A stretch of 64,000 bases of DNA from Clostridium_F caseinilyticum (GTDB lineage Bacteria > Bacillota > Clostridia > Clostridiales > Clostridiaceae): assembly GCF_046127645.1 (NCBI RefSeq), contig NZ_CP175919.1. The stretch is one strand, 5' to 3'. Within the stretch, counting starts at the first letter, position 1. The number at the start of each line of letters is the position of its first letter. The position numbers and the translations under genes were made by a program. The notes beneath the pieces are model-generated. The model was not told where the DNA came from and made no database searches. It saw nothing but the letters and a program-made list of their open reading frames with translations. Of this stretch, positions 43,469-50,655 are shown piece after piece.

Positions 43469-44158
43469 TTATTCTAGCACTTTACCTGGATTAATCTTTA
43501 TTCCTGGTCCCATAGTACTTGAAATAGAAACTGATTTTATATATTGTCCTTTTGCTGCTGCTGGCTTAGCTTTTACAACAGCTTCCATTAATACATGGAA
43601 GTTATTTGATAATTTTTCTTCTCCAAAAGAAGACTTTCCTATTGGCACGTGAATTATAGCAGTTTTATCTACTCTATATTCAACTTTACCTGCTTTTATA
43701 TCTGCTATAGCTTTAGCAACATCAAATGTTACTGTGCCTGATTTTGGATTTGGCATTAAACCTTTAGGTCCTAATACTCTACCTAGTCTTCCTACTACTC
43801 CCATCATATCTGGTGTAGCAACGACTACATCAAAATCAAACCAGTTTTCTTTTTGTATTTTTTCTACTAGTTCTTCTGCTCCAACAAAGTCAGCTCCTGC
43901 TTCTTGTGCTTCATTAACTTTATCACCTTTAGCAAAAACTAGAACTCTAACTTTTTTACCAGTTCCATGAGGAAGCACAACAGCTCCTCTAACTTGTTGG
44001 TCTGCATGTCTTGGATCTACTCCAAGTCTAACAGCTAATTCTACAGTTTCATCAAATTTAGCTTTTGATGTTTTTGTAACAAGTTCTATAGCTTCTTGAA
44101 CTGTATATAATGTGTTCTTATCAACTAATTTTACACTTTCAGTGTATTTTTTTCCCAT
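43469..44158 (-). CDS. rplA: 50S ribosomal protein L1
   Basis: A 229-residue uL1 of the mobile stalk at the E site and, in many bacteria, translational repressor of rplK-rplA. Signatures: LVDKNTLYTVQEAIELV, LGVDPRHADQQVRGAVVLPHGTGK, VGRLGRVLGPKGLMPNPKSGTV. The 56-base gap before it contains a mimic of the 23S L1 site next to the SD. Confidence 0.98.
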   Translation of the reverse strand: MGKKYTESVKLVDKNTLYTVQEAIELVTKTSKAKFDETVELAVRLGVDPRHADQQVRGAVVLPHGTGKKVRVLVFAKGDKVNEAQEAGADFVGAEELVEKIQKENWFDFDVVVATPDMMGVVGRLGRVLGPKGLMPNPKSGTVTFDVAKAIADIKAGKVEYRVDKTAIIHVPIGKSSFGEEKLSNNFHVLMEAVVKAKPAAAKGQYIKSVSISSTMGPGIKINPGKVLE

Positions 44159-44173
44159 TCTAATTCCTCCTTT

Positions 44174-44200
44174 GTGGTATTAACGGTATATACCTCCCAC
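44174..44200 (-). promoter_or_regulatory. L1-binding site mimic in the rplA leader
   Basis: Minus-strand RNA reads GTGG-GA-GGTATATACC-GTTAATA-CCAC: outer GTGG/CCAC, inner GGTAT/ATACC. This copies the GUGGGAGG...AUACCAC frame of the L1 stalk in 23S rRNA. The SD AGGAGG starts 3 bases later, so bound L1 would block it. Confidence 0.75.
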
Positions 44201-44214
44201 TATTTTAGTAGTTA

Positions 44215-44640
44215 TTATTCTTCTACAGTTATGCCCATGCTTCTAGCTGTTCCAGCTATCATACTCATAGCTGTTTCTATAGATCCTGCATTTAAATCAG
44301 GCATTTTTGTTTCTGCTATTTCCTTAATTTGATCTTTTGTAACCTTAGCTACTTTAGTCTTATTAGGAACACCAGAACCACTTTCTATTCCAGCTGCTTT
44401 CTTTAATAATACAGCTGCTGGTGGAGTCTTTAGTATAAAACTAAAAGATCTATCCTGATATACAGTAATAACTACAGGAATTATTAATCCTGCTTGTTTA
44501 GCAGTTTTAGCATTAAATTCTTTACAGAATCCCATAATGTTAACACCGTGTTGTCCTAAAGCTGGACCTACTGGTGGTGCTGGACTTGCCTTTCCTGCTG
44601 GAAGTTGAAGTTTTATCATTCCTACTACTTTTTTAGCCAT
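44215..44640 (-). CDS. rplK: 50S ribosomal protein L11
   Basis: A 141-residue uL11 at the GTPase-associated centre, needed for stringent response and thiostrepton action. It has IKLQLPAGKASPAPPVGPALGQHGVNIM and ends with the signature KIKEIAETKMPDLN-like QIKEIAETKMPDLNAGSIETAM. First gene of the rplK-rplA pair with an L1-site mimic before its SD. Confidence 0.98.
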   Translation of the reverse strand: MAKKVVGMIKLQLPAGKASPAPPVGPALGQHGVNIMGFCKEFNAKTAKQAGLIIPVVITVYQDRSFSFILKTPPAAVLLKKAAGIESGSGVPNKTKVAKVTKDQIKEIAETKMPDLNAGSIETAMSMIAGTARSMGITVEE

Positions 44641-44658
44641 ATTTTACACCTCCTATAT

Positions 44659-44686
44659 GTGGTTATACGGATTAAAATCCTCCCAC
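44659..44686 (-). promoter_or_regulatory. L1-binding site mimic in the rplK leader
   Basis: Minus-strand RNA reads GTGG-GA-GGATTTTAATCC-GTATAA-CCAC. It has the same architecture as the rplA copy, with compensating changes in the inner stem (GGATT/AATCC against GGTAT/ATACC). The SD AGGAGG follows 5 bases after. Confidence 0.75.
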
Positions 44687-44710
44687 TAATTAAAACAATT
44701 GTCTTAATAG

Positions 44711-45235
44711 CTAATCAAGTTTTTCTATCTGATTAAAATCAAGTTCAACAGGGGTTTCCCTGCCAAACATATTAACTAAAGCTTTTATTTTACATTTTTC
44801 TACATTGATTTCTTGTATAGTCGCCGGGAATCCTTCTAAAGGTCCTGATACAACCTTAACATTTTCTCCAACCTCAACATCTACTTCTGGTTGTTTTTCT
44901 TTTATTCCCATAGACAATACTTCTTCTTCTGTAAGAGGTACTGGCTTAGATCCTGGACCTACAAATCCTGTTACCCCTCTAGTATTTCTAACTATGTACC
45001 ATGAATCATCTGTCATTAACATTTTAACTAATACATATCCTGGGAAAGTTTTCTTTAATGTTATCTTCTTTTTACCGTCTTTAACTTCAACCTGTTCTTC
45101 CATAGGTACTTGTATATCAAAGATCCAATGATGCAAGTCTCTGTTATCTACAGTTTTTTGGAGATTAACTTTAACTTTATTTTCATATCCTGAATATGTA
45201 TGAACCACATACCATTTCGCTTTTTCTTCTGACAT
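44711..45235 (-). CDS. nusG: transcription termination/antitermination protein NusG
   Basis: A 174-residue NusG: N-terminal domain (KWYVVHTYSGYENKVKVNL, contacts the polymerase clamp) and C-terminal KOW domain (GENVKVVSGPLEGFPATIQEIN). It links RNA polymerase to S10 or Rho. ATG 45235 gives the family N-terminus but has no nearby SD. A strong SD lies about 30 bases upstream behind a small hairpin (described separately). Between secE and rplK as usual. Confidence 0.97.
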   Translation of the reverse strand: MSEEKAKWYVVHTYSGYENKVKVNLQKTVDNRDLHHWIFDIQVPMEEQVEVKDGKKKITLKKTFPGYVLVKMLMTDDSWYIVRNTRGVTGFVGPGSKPVPLTEEEVLSMGIKEKQPEVDVEVGENVKVVSGPLEGFPATIQEINVEKCKIKALVNMFGRETPVELDFNQIEKLD

Positions 45236-45241
45236 AATTTC

Positions 45242-45270
45242 AGGGATTAGGATATCCCTATTTCCCTCCT
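45242..45270 (-). promoter_or_regulatory. hairpin-bridged ribosome-binding site of nusG
   Basis: AGGAGG (45270-45265) is 29 bases from the nusG ATG. Between them AGGGAT (45259-45254) pairs with ATCCCT (45247-45242). Folding removes 18 bases, leaving about 11, which is workable. No other SD is present. Confidence 0.5.
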
Positions 45271-45281
45271 TTTATTCACTT

Positions 45282-45509
45282 CTACAGCTTAAATACTAGT
45301 TTGAATAGGTTGTTGAATCCATAATCAAACACCCCAACAATAATCATATAAATAAAGCAAAATACTAAAACAACTTCAGTTGCTTTTTTTACATCTTTTT
45401 TAGGAGCCCATGTTATTCTTTTGAATTCATGCTTTAAATCTCTAAAAAAACCTAACAAACCACTCTTTTTAGCTGATGCGATATTATTTGTAGTTTTATT
45501 TGTGGCCAT
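45282..45509 (-). CDS. secE: protein translocase subunit SecE
   Basis: A 75-residue single-helix subunit of the Sec channel. The amphipathic segment FFRDLKHEFKRITWAPKKDV with its conserved WP-type motif precedes one membrane helix (EVVLVFCFIYMIIVGVFDYG). ATG 45509 is preferred; an in-frame GTG at 45518 is almost on top of the AAGGA. Standard place between rpmG and nusG. Confidence 0.95.
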   Translation of the reverse strand: MATNKTTNNIASAKKSGLLGFFRDLKHEFKRITWAPKKDVKKATEVVLVFCFIYMIIVGVFDYGFNNLFKLVFKL

Positions 45510-45558
45510 TTCACTCACATCCTTAAAAAATTATAAAGGACATCAAATCCGAAACAGA

Positions 45559-45708
45559 TTATTTTGTTTCCTTATGAGCTGTATGTTTATGGCAATGTGG
45601 GCAATATTTGTTCATTTCTAATCTATCTGGATCATTTTTCTTGTTTTTCATTGTATTATAATTTCTTTGTTTGCACTCTGTACAAGCTAGTGTTACTTTT
45701 ACTCTCAT
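45559..45708 (-). CDS. rpmG: 50S ribosomal protein L33 (zinc-binding form)
   Basis: A 49-residue bL33. ATG 45708 behind AGGAGGTG starts MRVKVTLACTECKQRNY; two CxxC pairs (CTEC, CPHC) mark the zinc-bearing C+ form. It ends HKHTAHKETK. First gene of the rpmG-secE-nusG run. Confidence 0.96.
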   Translation of the reverse strand: MRVKVTLACTECKQRNYNTMKNKKNDPDRLEMNKYCPHCHKHTAHKETK

Positions 45709-45779
45709 GATCTACACCTCCTAGTACATAACCTATATGTGTAGGTTCTACTTCTTTTTATTTTTTGCATCACTTATTT

Positions 45780-45808
45780 ACTTTATCATAACTAACGGTA
45801 TATGTCAA
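45780..45808 (-). promoter_or_regulatory. probable sigma-A promoter of rpmG-secE-nusG
   Basis: TTGACA (45808-45803), 17-base spacer, TAAAGT (45785-45780). Perfect -35, weaker -10. A small hairpin AACCTA/TAGGTT (45742-45747 with 45730-45735) lies in the leader before the rpmG SD. Confidence 0.65.
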
Positions 45809-45871
45809 CGAATTTAATATTTTATCCTATGGAACATATACCACTTTTTTACATATTTTTAATTCTTAAAA

Positions 45872-45895
45872 GGACTAGGTCTAGAAACCCAGTCC
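45872..45895 (-). terminator. terminator after tuf copy 2
   Basis: GGACTGGG (45895-45888) pairs with CCTAGTCC (45879-45872), one wobble, then TTTTAAGAATT on the minus strand. Confidence 0.8.
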
Positions 45896-45908
45896 CTATA
45901 ATTTAAAA

Positions 45909-47102
45909 TTATTCAGATATTGTTGTAACAACTCCTGAACCTACTGTTCTTCCACCTTCTCTGATAGCGAATCTTAAGTTTTCGTGCATTGCTACTGGTG
46001 TGATTAATTCTACTGCCATATCTATGTGGTCTCCAGGCATTACCATTTCTACTCCTTCTGGTAAGTTGATTGATCCTGTAACATCTGTTGTTCTGAAGTA
46101 GAATTGTGGTCTGTATCCGTTAAAGAATGGTGTATGTCTTCCACCTTCTTCTTTCTTTAATACGTATACTTGACCTACGAATTTTTTGTGTGGTGTTACT
46201 GAACCTGGTTTTGCTAATACTTGACCTCTTTGGATTTCGTCTCTTTGGATACCTCTTAATAATGCTCCTATGTTGTCTCCTGCCATTGCTTCATCAAGTA
46301 TTTTTCTGAACATTTCTATTCCTGTACATACTGTCTTTGATACTTCTTCTTTCATTCCGATTAATTCTACTTCATCTCCTGTATGTAGAACTCCTCTTTC
46401 AACTCTTCCTGTTGCAACTGTTCCTCTTCCTGTTATTGTAAATACATCTTCTACTGGCATTAAGAATGGTTGATCTGTTGCTCTTTCTGGTGTTGGTATA
46501 TAGCTATCTATTGCTTCCATTAATTCATCTATGCATTTTGTTTTTTCTGCATTGTCTTGGTTTTCTAATACTTCTAATGCTGATCCTACTACGATTGGAG
46601 TGTCATCTCCTGGGAATCCATATTCATTTAATAATTCTCTTACTTCCATTTCAACTAATTCTATTAATTCTGGATCATCTACTTGGTCAGCTTTATTTAA
46701 GAATACTACTATATATTGTACTCCAACTCTTGATGCTAGTAGTATATGTTCTCTTGTTTGTGGCATTGGACCATCTGCTGCTGATACAACTAAGATTGCT
46801 CCATCCATTTGTGCTGCTCCTGTTATCATGTTCTTTACATAGTCAGCATGTCCTGGGCAGTCTACGTGTGCGTAGTGTCTGTTTGCTGTTTCATACTCTA
46901 CGTGTGATGTATTGATTGTGATTCCTCTTTCTTTTTCTTCTGGAGCTTTATCTATTTCGTCATACTTTGTTGCTGATGCTCCTCCTTTTTGTGCTAATAC
47001 TGTTGTAATTGCTGCTGTTAATGTTGTCTTACCGTGGTCTACGTGACCTATTGTTCCTATGTTTACATGAGGTTTGCTTCTTTCAAATTTTGCTTTTGCC
47101 AT
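45909..47102 (-). CDS. tuf: elongation factor Tu, copy 2
   Basis: Same 397-residue protein as the copy at 29999, with GHVDHGKTT, DCPGHADY and NKAD motifs. By eye the two genes differ at four synonymous sites only (46602, 46739, 46872 and 46914 against 30692, 30829, 30962 and 31004). The SD and about 10 bases further upstream are also the same; then the flanks diverge. It lies downstream of tRNA-Thr and tRNA-Gly and upstream of rpmG-secE, like tufB of E. coli. No strong separate promoter was seen, so read-through from the tRNA promoter is likely. Confidence 0.98.
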   Translation of the reverse strand: MAKAKFERSKPHVNIGTIGHVDHGKTTLTAAITTVLAQKGGASATKYDEIDKAPEEKERGITINTSHVEYETANRHYAHVDCPGHADYVKNMITGAAQMDGAILVVSAADGPMPQTREHILLASRVGVQYIVVFLNKADQVDDPELIELVEMEVRELLNEYGFPGDDTPIVVGSALEVLENQDNAEKTKCIDELMEAIDSYIPTPERATDQPFLMPVEDVFTITGRGTVATGRVERGVLHTGDEVELIGMKEEVSKTVCTGIEMFRKILDEAMAGDNIGALLRGIQRDEIQRGQVLAKPGSVTPHKKFVGQVYVLKKEEGGRHTPFFNGYRPQFYFRTTDVTGSINLPEGVEMVMPGDHIDMAVELITPVAMHENLRFAIREGGRTVGSGVVTTISE

Positions 47103-47186
47103 TTTTTATTTCCTCCTTTTTTTGTGTTTATATAATTTATTTCTACAAGTAAACTCATCCTGGTGTGTTGTGTTCCTTGTAATTTC

Positions 47187-47262
47187 TGGAGCCCATAACC
47201 GGGATTGAACCGGTGACCTCCACCTTACCAAGGTGACGCTCTACCAACTGAGCTATATGGGC
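47187..47262 (-). tRNA. tRNA-Thr (anticodon GGT)
   Basis: 76 nt with encoded CCA. Acceptor GCCCATA/TATGGGC, D-arm GCTC/GAGC, anticodon stem TCACC/GGTGG around TTGGTAA (GGT at 34-36), T-arm ACCGG-TTCAATC-CCGGT. All stems pair. Reads ACC and ACT codons. Confidence 0.96.
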
Positions 47263-47280
47263 AATTTTAATATTAATGCT

Positions 47281-47355
47281 TGGAGCGAGAGACGGGGGTC
47301 GAACCCGCGACAGCTAGCTTGGGAAGCTAGTGTTCTACCACTGAACTACTCTCGC
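47281..47355 (-). tRNA. tRNA-Gly (anticodon CCC)
   Basis: 75 nt with encoded CCA. Acceptor GCGAGAG/CTCTCGC, D-arm GTTC/GAAC, anticodon stem CTAGC/GCTAG around TTCCCAA (CCC at 34-36), T-arm GCGGG-TTCGACC-CCCGT. It decodes GGG, a rare glycine codon in such an AT-rich genome. Confidence 0.95.
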
Positions 47356-47381
47356 TCAAAATAATCACATACCAATTATTA

Positions 47382-47410
47382 ATTATAGTAAAATCAGTTT
47401 TTATTGTCAA
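47382..47410 (-). promoter_or_regulatory. sigma-A promoter of the tRNA-Gly/tRNA-Thr/tuf2 unit
   Basis: TTGACA (47410-47405), 17-base spacer, TATAAT (47387-47382): perfect consensus, 10 bases after the sigH stop and about 26 bases ahead of the first tRNA. Confidence 0.92.
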
Positions 47411-47420
47411 TATGTAAAAA

Positions 47421-48062
47421 TTATTTATTATTTAAGCATTTTTCTAATTTTCTTTTTACTCTTTGTAATGCATTATCTATAGACTTAGCATGCCTATCTA
47501 AATCGCATGCAATTTCCTGATAAGATTTTCCATCTAAATAAGACATTAAGACTTCCATTTCAAGATCTGATAACACTTCACCTATTTCATTTTGTATATG
47601 CTTTAATTCTTCTCTACTTATAATCAATTCCTCTGGATTAGCCACTTTAGCTTCTGATAAAATATCCAATAAGGTTCTATCTGATTCTTCATCATATATT
47701 GGCTTATTTAAAGAAACATATGTGTTAAGTGGAATGTGTTTTTGCCTAGTTGCAGTTTTTATAGCCGTTATAATTTGCCTAGTGACACAAAGTTCAGCAA
47801 AAGCTTTAAATGAAGATAATTTATCAGGTTTGAAATCTCTTATAGCTTTATACAAGCCTATCATACCTTCTTGATATATATCTTCTTTATCTGCTCCTAT
47901 TAAAAAATAAGATTTCGCCTTAGCTTTAACAAAATTCTCATATTTGCCGATTATATATTCTTGTGCTCTAGAATTTCCTGCTTTAGCTTCCATAACTATT
48001 TCCTCATCTACACATCCTTCAAAGGAGGAAATTTTACTATTAATTTGAACCTTTCTATCCAA
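47421..48062 (-). CDS. sigH: RNA polymerase sigma-H factor (Spo0H)
   Basis: Sigma-70 family factor of the early sporulation/stationary phase, about 213 residues. Region 2 contains KAKSYFLIGADKEDIYQEGMIGLYKAIRDF; regions 2.3-2.4 include TRQIITAIKTATRQKHIPLN; region 4 has LDGKSYQEIACDLDRHAKSIDNALQRVKRKLEK. The start is TTG 48062, five bases after a run of eight G that serves as SD. The longer GTG start at 48095 lies at the predicted transcription start and is unlikely. A promoter separates it from rae1. Confidence 0.95.
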   Translation of the reverse strand: MDRKVQINSKISSFEGCVDEEIVMEAKAGNSRAQEYIIGKYENFVKAKAKSYFLIGADKEDIYQEGMIGLYKAIRDFKPDKLSSFKAFAELCVTRQIITAIKTATRQKHIPLNTYVSLNKPIYDEESDRTLLDILSEAKVANPEELIISREELKHIQNEIGEVLSDLEMEVLMSYLDGKSYQEIACDLDRHAKSIDNALQRVKRKLEKCLNNK

Positions 48063-48100
48063 GGTATCCCCCCCCAAAAATAAATATAACCACATATTTG

Positions 48101-48130
48101 ATTATACATTAGTGTTAATAACAACGTCAA
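48101..48130 (-). promoter_or_regulatory. sigma-A promoter of sigH
   Basis: TTGACG (48130-48125), 18-base spacer, TATAAT (48106-48101), 6 bases past the rae1 stop. Transcription would start near 48094, so the leader is about 32 nt, including the G8 tract. Confidence 0.8.
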
Positions 48131-48136
48131 GGCAAA

Positions 48137-48646
48137 TTACGTACTTCTTCTTATTTTTTCCAGTTTTTCTAACAAATCTTCTTGCAATATTTCTTCTAAT
48201 CTATTTCCTTTTTTAGAAAATTCCTTTTTTATTTTATCCTTTATATTCTTTTCTGTTTCTTTTACCTGTGAATAAAATTCTAATGAAGATATTCTAGTAG
48301 CTCCTCTTTGAAATATTAATTGTTGTTCTAAAGAATCTGATGTTACAACAGAGACATCTATTTTTCTGCCTAAATCATTTATAGACCTTTCAATAAAGCT
48401 ATCTGCAGTTTCTCCCTCTCTGGTAAACACCACTATCAAATTATTATTTATTTTTTCTATATCCTCTGGGCCTTCTGTTTGATGTGCATCAAAGACTACA
48501 TAAATACGATATTGATTATATGAAGCATAATTATTTAATATATCTAATAGTTGCTCTCTTGACATTTCTAAGTTATAATCTTTTATCTTTTTTAATTCTT
48601 TCCAACTATTTATGACATTATAAGCATCTACAAATATATATTTCAT
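48137..48646 (-). CDS. rae1: NYN/PIN-domain ribosome-dependent endonuclease Rae1 (YacP family)
   Basis: A 169-residue protein with the NYN (PIN-like) nuclease fold. Acidic metal-site residues are in YIFVDAYNVINSW, VVFDAHQTEG, FTREGETADSFIERS and VVTSDSLEQQLIF. The Bacillus homologue cuts mRNA in the ribosomal A site. The place between rlmB and sigH is conserved in Firmicutes. It ends in a basic helical tail. Confidence 0.88.
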   Translation of the reverse strand: MKYIFVDAYNVINSWKELKKIKDYNLEMSREQLLDILNNYASYNQYRIYVVFDAHQTEGPEDIEKINNNLIVVFTREGETADSFIERSINDLGRKIDVSVVTSDSLEQQLIFQRGATRISSLEFYSQVKETEKNIKDKIKKEFSKKGNRLEEILQEDLLEKLEKIRRST

Positions 48647-48648
48647 AA

Positions 48649-49422
48649 CTAGTTACTCTTCATTCTTTGTTTTAATATTTCATACATTAATATTCCACCT
48701 GCAACAGATGCATTAAGAGATGTTATCTTTCCAAGCATTGGGATTTTAACTAGAACATCGCATTTGCTCTTTGTTAACTTTGATATTCCTCTTCCTTCAC
48801 TTCCTATAACTAATGCTATAGGGCCAGATAAATTTGCATCAAAACAATAATCGTTGCCACACATATCTGCACCATATATCCATATACCTTTTTCTTTAAA
48901 TTTATCTATAACATTATTTATATTAGTGACCTTACTTATTTTCATATGTTCTGCTGCTCCGGCAGATGTTTTGTATACAGTAGGAGTAACTCCTACATTT
49001 CTTCTTTTAGGTATTATAACACCATGTGCTCCACAAACTTCTGCTGTTCTTAATATAGATCCAAAATTGTGTGGATCTTCTATTTCATCTAGTATTACTA
49101 TAAAAGGATCTTCCCCTTTTGCTTTTGCATATCGTATAATATCTTCTACTGTACAATATTGATATGGAGTTGTAAAAGCTATAACTCCTTGATGAGATTT
49201 TGTTTGTGATATAGAATCAAGTTTTTTTCTGTCAACTTCATTTATCACTATACCTTTTTCCTTAGCTAAAGATATTATAACTTTTACAGATCCTTCTAAA
49301 TCTCCCTTTGCTATCATTATCTTTTCTATAGTTTTATCTGATTTTAATGCTTCTATTACCGCATTTCTGCCTTCTATTATATCTTCCCTTATTTCTTCCT
49401 GTTGGCCAACTCTGTTTTTCAT
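48649..49422 (-). CDS. rlmB: 23S rRNA 2'-O-methyltransferase, TrmH/RlmB family
   Basis: A 257-residue SPOUT enzyme using S-adenosylmethionine. The N-terminal substrate-binding part begins IIEGRNAVIEAL; the C-terminal knot has the three SPOUT motifs ILDEIEDPHNFGSILRTAEVCG, LVIGSEGRGISK and VKIPMLGKITSLNASVA. Gm2251-type 23S modification is the family role; the exact target in this branch is not proven. Lies 2 bases from rae1. Confidence 0.92.
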   Translation of the reverse strand: MKNRVGQQEEIREDIIEGRNAVIEALKSDKTIEKIMIAKGDLEGSVKVIISLAKEKGIVINEVDRKKLDSISQTKSHQGVIAFTTPYQYCTVEDIIRYAKAKGEDPFIVILDEIEDPHNFGSILRTAEVCGAHGVIIPKRRNVGVTPTVYKTSAGAAEHMKISKVTNINNVIDKFKEKGIWIYGADMCGNDYCFDANLSGPIALVIGSEGRGISKLTKSKCDVLVKIPMLGKITSLNASVAGGILMYEILKQRMKSN

Positions 49423-49424
49423 TG

Positions 49425-50177
49425 TTACTTACTCTCCTTGTATGATTTTACACTATATTTTTCCCTAACTTCTTTTATTTTGCCACAGGACATTTTTCCT
49501 TCTGGGCAAGGTCCATTTACACAACCAGGTCCACAATATTTAAATAATGTCGGTGCAACCTCTTTAACTTTAAAAAGCATAATTTCAGCTAATTCTCTTA
49601 TTTCCCATTGTGCTCTATTGCAGCATCTATGCCTGAAGAAATTTATTAAACTTCTCGCATTCATTGTAACTATGATTTTACTTGCACATGCATTTGGGAA
49701 TACATATCTTGCATCTTCTATGGCCTTTTTTTCTGCATCTATAGCCCTTAATCCATCATTTATATATTTTTCTTTTAAAATGCTTGTAATTTCATCATAA
49801 GATTTCTGACAATTTTTCATAGTCTCTATATATATTTTTTTAGCATATTCATCCTTTTCTATAGAGGGTGGAGTTACATATTCAAATTGATCTAACCTAA
49901 CATATCTTTGACTTTGTTGTGAATAAGAACCTATTCTATGTCTAACAAGTTGATGTGTTAAACTTCTTGAAACTCCCTCTATACCAAATGTAAAGGAAAC
50001 ATGTTCTATTGGTGATTCATGGCCATAGGACATTAGCATATTTAAAAATTTATCCACTTTTTCTTTATCTAAATTATTTTGTAATTCTTCAATTCCAGAC
50101 GAACTATAACATAATTTTGCGGCAGAAGCTACCAATTTTTCTGCATTTGGTGTATATTCTAATAATTTAACTTTCAT
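49425..50177 (-). CDS. thyX: flavin-dependent thymidylate synthase ThyX
   Basis: Makes dTMP from dUMP using FAD, NADPH and methylene-tetrahydrofolate. The 250 residues contain the ThyX motif RHRIGSYSQQSQRY (RHRxxSxxxxSxR type) and the C-terminal FRHRCCNRAQWEIRELA. ATG 50177 (AAGGAG upstream) overlaps mrnC by 11 bases; the frame is open to 50201. Some clostridia keep thyX in this cluster. Confidence 0.96.
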   Translation of the reverse strand: MKVKLLEYTPNAEKLVASAAKLCYSSSGIEELQNNLDKEKVDKFLNMLMSYGHESPIEHVSFTFGIEGVSRSLTHQLVRHRIGSYSQQSQRYVRLDQFEYVTPPSIEKDEYAKKIYIETMKNCQKSYDEITSILKEKYINDGLRAIDAEKKAIEDARYVFPNACASKIIVTMNARSLINFFRHRCCNRAQWEIRELAEIMLFKVKEVAPTLFKYCGPGCVNGPCPEGKMSCGKIKEVREKYSVKSYKESK

Positions 50178-50607
50178 TGTCAAGTGCTCCTTTTTTCCCA
50201 TTTAAAGTAACTATCTTATTTAATAAATAATTTAATCTTTCTTGTTGTTCTGTGATATATAAAAAACCTATAAGGGCTTCAAAGCCAGTTGCAAATCTAT
50301 ATTCTTGAACATCAGCATTTTTAGGCACTGTACCTGATTTAGCATTTCTTCCTCTTTTAAATATATAAAGCTCATCTTCATTTAAATCTCCCATTATATC
50401 TTTTATATAATCACTCTGTCCATGAGCCTTTACATACTTTATAGCATTCACATGTAATTTATGAACATTTAACTCTCTATTATTATCTACAAGAAATGTT
50501 CTTATAAAAACCTCATATACTGCATCTCCTATGAATGCAAGTACTAGAGGATTTAATGTTTTTGCATCTTTAATAGTAAACTTATTTTGAAATAAATTAA
50601 AATCCAT
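50167..50607 (-). CDS. mrnC: mini-ribonuclease III
   Basis: A 146-residue RNase III-like protein without the dsRNA-binding domain; in Bacillus it matures 23S rRNA ends. The catalytic signature ALAFIGDAVYEVFIRTFL-type (VLAFIGDAVYEV) and the C-terminal EYRFATGFEALIGFLYI hold the acidic metal residues. ATG 50607 follows GGAGAGTAAT; the in-frame GTG at 50619 is part of the SD region. Directly downstream of cysS, as usual. Confidence 0.93.
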   Translation of the reverse strand: MDFNLFQNKFTIKDAKTLNPLVLAFIGDAVYEVFIRTFLVDNNRELNVHKLHVNAIKYVKAHGQSDYIKDIMGDLNEDELYIFKRGRNAKSGTVPKNADVQEYRFATGFEALIGFLYITEQQERLNYLLNKIVTLNGKKGALDNES

Positions 50608-50655
50608 ATTACTCTCCACTCAATATATTTTTATTAATCCACTAGTACTTATATT

